From positions 28,916 to 92,915 of the forward strand of contig JAIBAP010000016.1 in the NCBI GenBank assembly GCA_019695115.1: a stretch of DNA of 64,000 nucleotides. Direction: 5' to 3'. A program made the position numbers and the translations under genes. The stretch is from Caldilineales bacterium. GTDB lineage: Bacteria; Chloroflexota; Anaerolineae; J102. The notes below the pieces were generated by a model. That model ran no database searches. It was given only the letters and a program-made list of their open reading frames with translations, and was not told the origin of the DNA. This document shows, piece by piece, positions 63,671 to 64,000 of the stretch (within the stretch, counting starts at the first letter, position 1; every line of letters starts with the position of its first letter).

Positions 63671-64000
63671 TCTATTACTTCGTAGTAACGACTTTAGTCG
63701 TTCTTCTCTTGCATTTACTACGAAACAACGCCCGACTACCACCACCGCACCCAACACAAAGACACGAAGAGCACAAAGAAAACACAAAGAATTATTGATC
63801 GCTAGTTTGATCTATTATGAAGGTCATAAACCGTGAAGCGTGAAACGTGAGAAAACATCGGCGATTTTCACGCATCACTCGAATTTTGCGCAAAATTTAG
63901 GGGGACCCAAAGGTCGGCCCTGAACATTAACAACTGAGGTAGAGAACAAGTATTCAGGCATGGTTTATTCGACGGCCCATGCTGATTGACGATGTGCGGA
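63671..64000. other. Right-edge intergenic DNA
   Basis: Contains palindrome family 2 copy 3 and GTGAAGCGTGAAACGTGAG words. No convincing gene was seen up to the end of the window. Confidence 0.5.
63681..63702. repeat. Dispersed palindrome family 2, copy 3
   Basis: CGTAGTAACGACTTTAGTCG plus TT, 10 bases after the stop codon of the P-loop gene. Confidence 0.85.

Overview
This 64-kb window is high-GC DNA from a bacterium, most likely a member of the Chloroflexota (Anaerolineae or Caldilineae type). That placement is an inference. It rests on the secreted proteins with long TPT-type linkers, the CrtYcd-type lycopene cyclase next to CruF, CrtB and a P450, the many small toxin-antitoxin (TA) pairs, and the corrinoid/MetV cluster. 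I see no rRNA, tRNA, CRISPR array, transposase or phage structural operon.

Layout. 1-7.3 kb: the 3' end of a sugar-binding protein, then a minus-strand rhamnose-type ABC operon (DeoR regulator, double ATPase, two permeases, and a lipoprotein binding protein with two tandem copies of its domain). 7.7-13.3 kb: a secreted metalloprotease, then a minus-strand group with a Crp/Fnr regulator, a NnrS-like membrane protein, a cupin and a DUF6069-like protein. 13.4-15.8 kb: a DUF433/DUF5615 TA pair and a lipase. 15.8-23.4 kb: one 2522-residue exported protein with two beta-helix regions, a gingipain-like protease domain, PKD domains and three repetitive linkers. 23.7-27.5 kb: purC and purB in a minus-strand unit that also carries two TA modules. 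27.7-32.8 kb: a propeller-lipase fusion, a TA remnant bounded by a duplicated purA 3' end, and purA. 33.2-40.5 kb: plus-strand metabolic genes (lipoprotein, tocopherol-cyclase-like protein, Fe-S photolyase, hydrolase, old-yellow-enzyme, EEP nuclease).

40.7-45.6 kb looks like an accessory island. It has a SnoaL-like gene, a 203-residue orphan, an integron attC-like site, an EcoRI-type adenine methyltransferase overlapping a DUF262-HNH nuclease (a plausible defence pair), a YdeI-like gene, a truncated attC-like half site and a broken vapBC pair. 45.7-52.9 kb is a minus-strand carotenoid cluster (crtB, P450, lycopene cyclase, a broken membrane gene, an esterase, cruF, plsY, a glycosyltransferase). 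53.1-58.1 kb is a corrinoid/tetrahydrofolate C1 cluster. 58.2-59.5 kb holds MbtH and three compact tail-collar proteins. 59.6-63.7 kb holds a nitrilase-family enzyme, a two-gene orphan pair, a thermonuclease, an internally deleted M28 peptidase, a beta-carbonic anhydrase and a P-loop protein.

A theme of the window is dispersed short repeats between genes: two palindrome families and several low-complexity families. They repeatedly run into coding ends and supply stop codons or terminal residues. The strongest novelty candidates are the integron-like cassette with the methyltransferase/DUF262-HNH pair, the purA-tail duplication around a TA remnant, the mosaic tandem binding protein, the TA modules inside the purine operon, and the giant beta-helix/C25-like protein.
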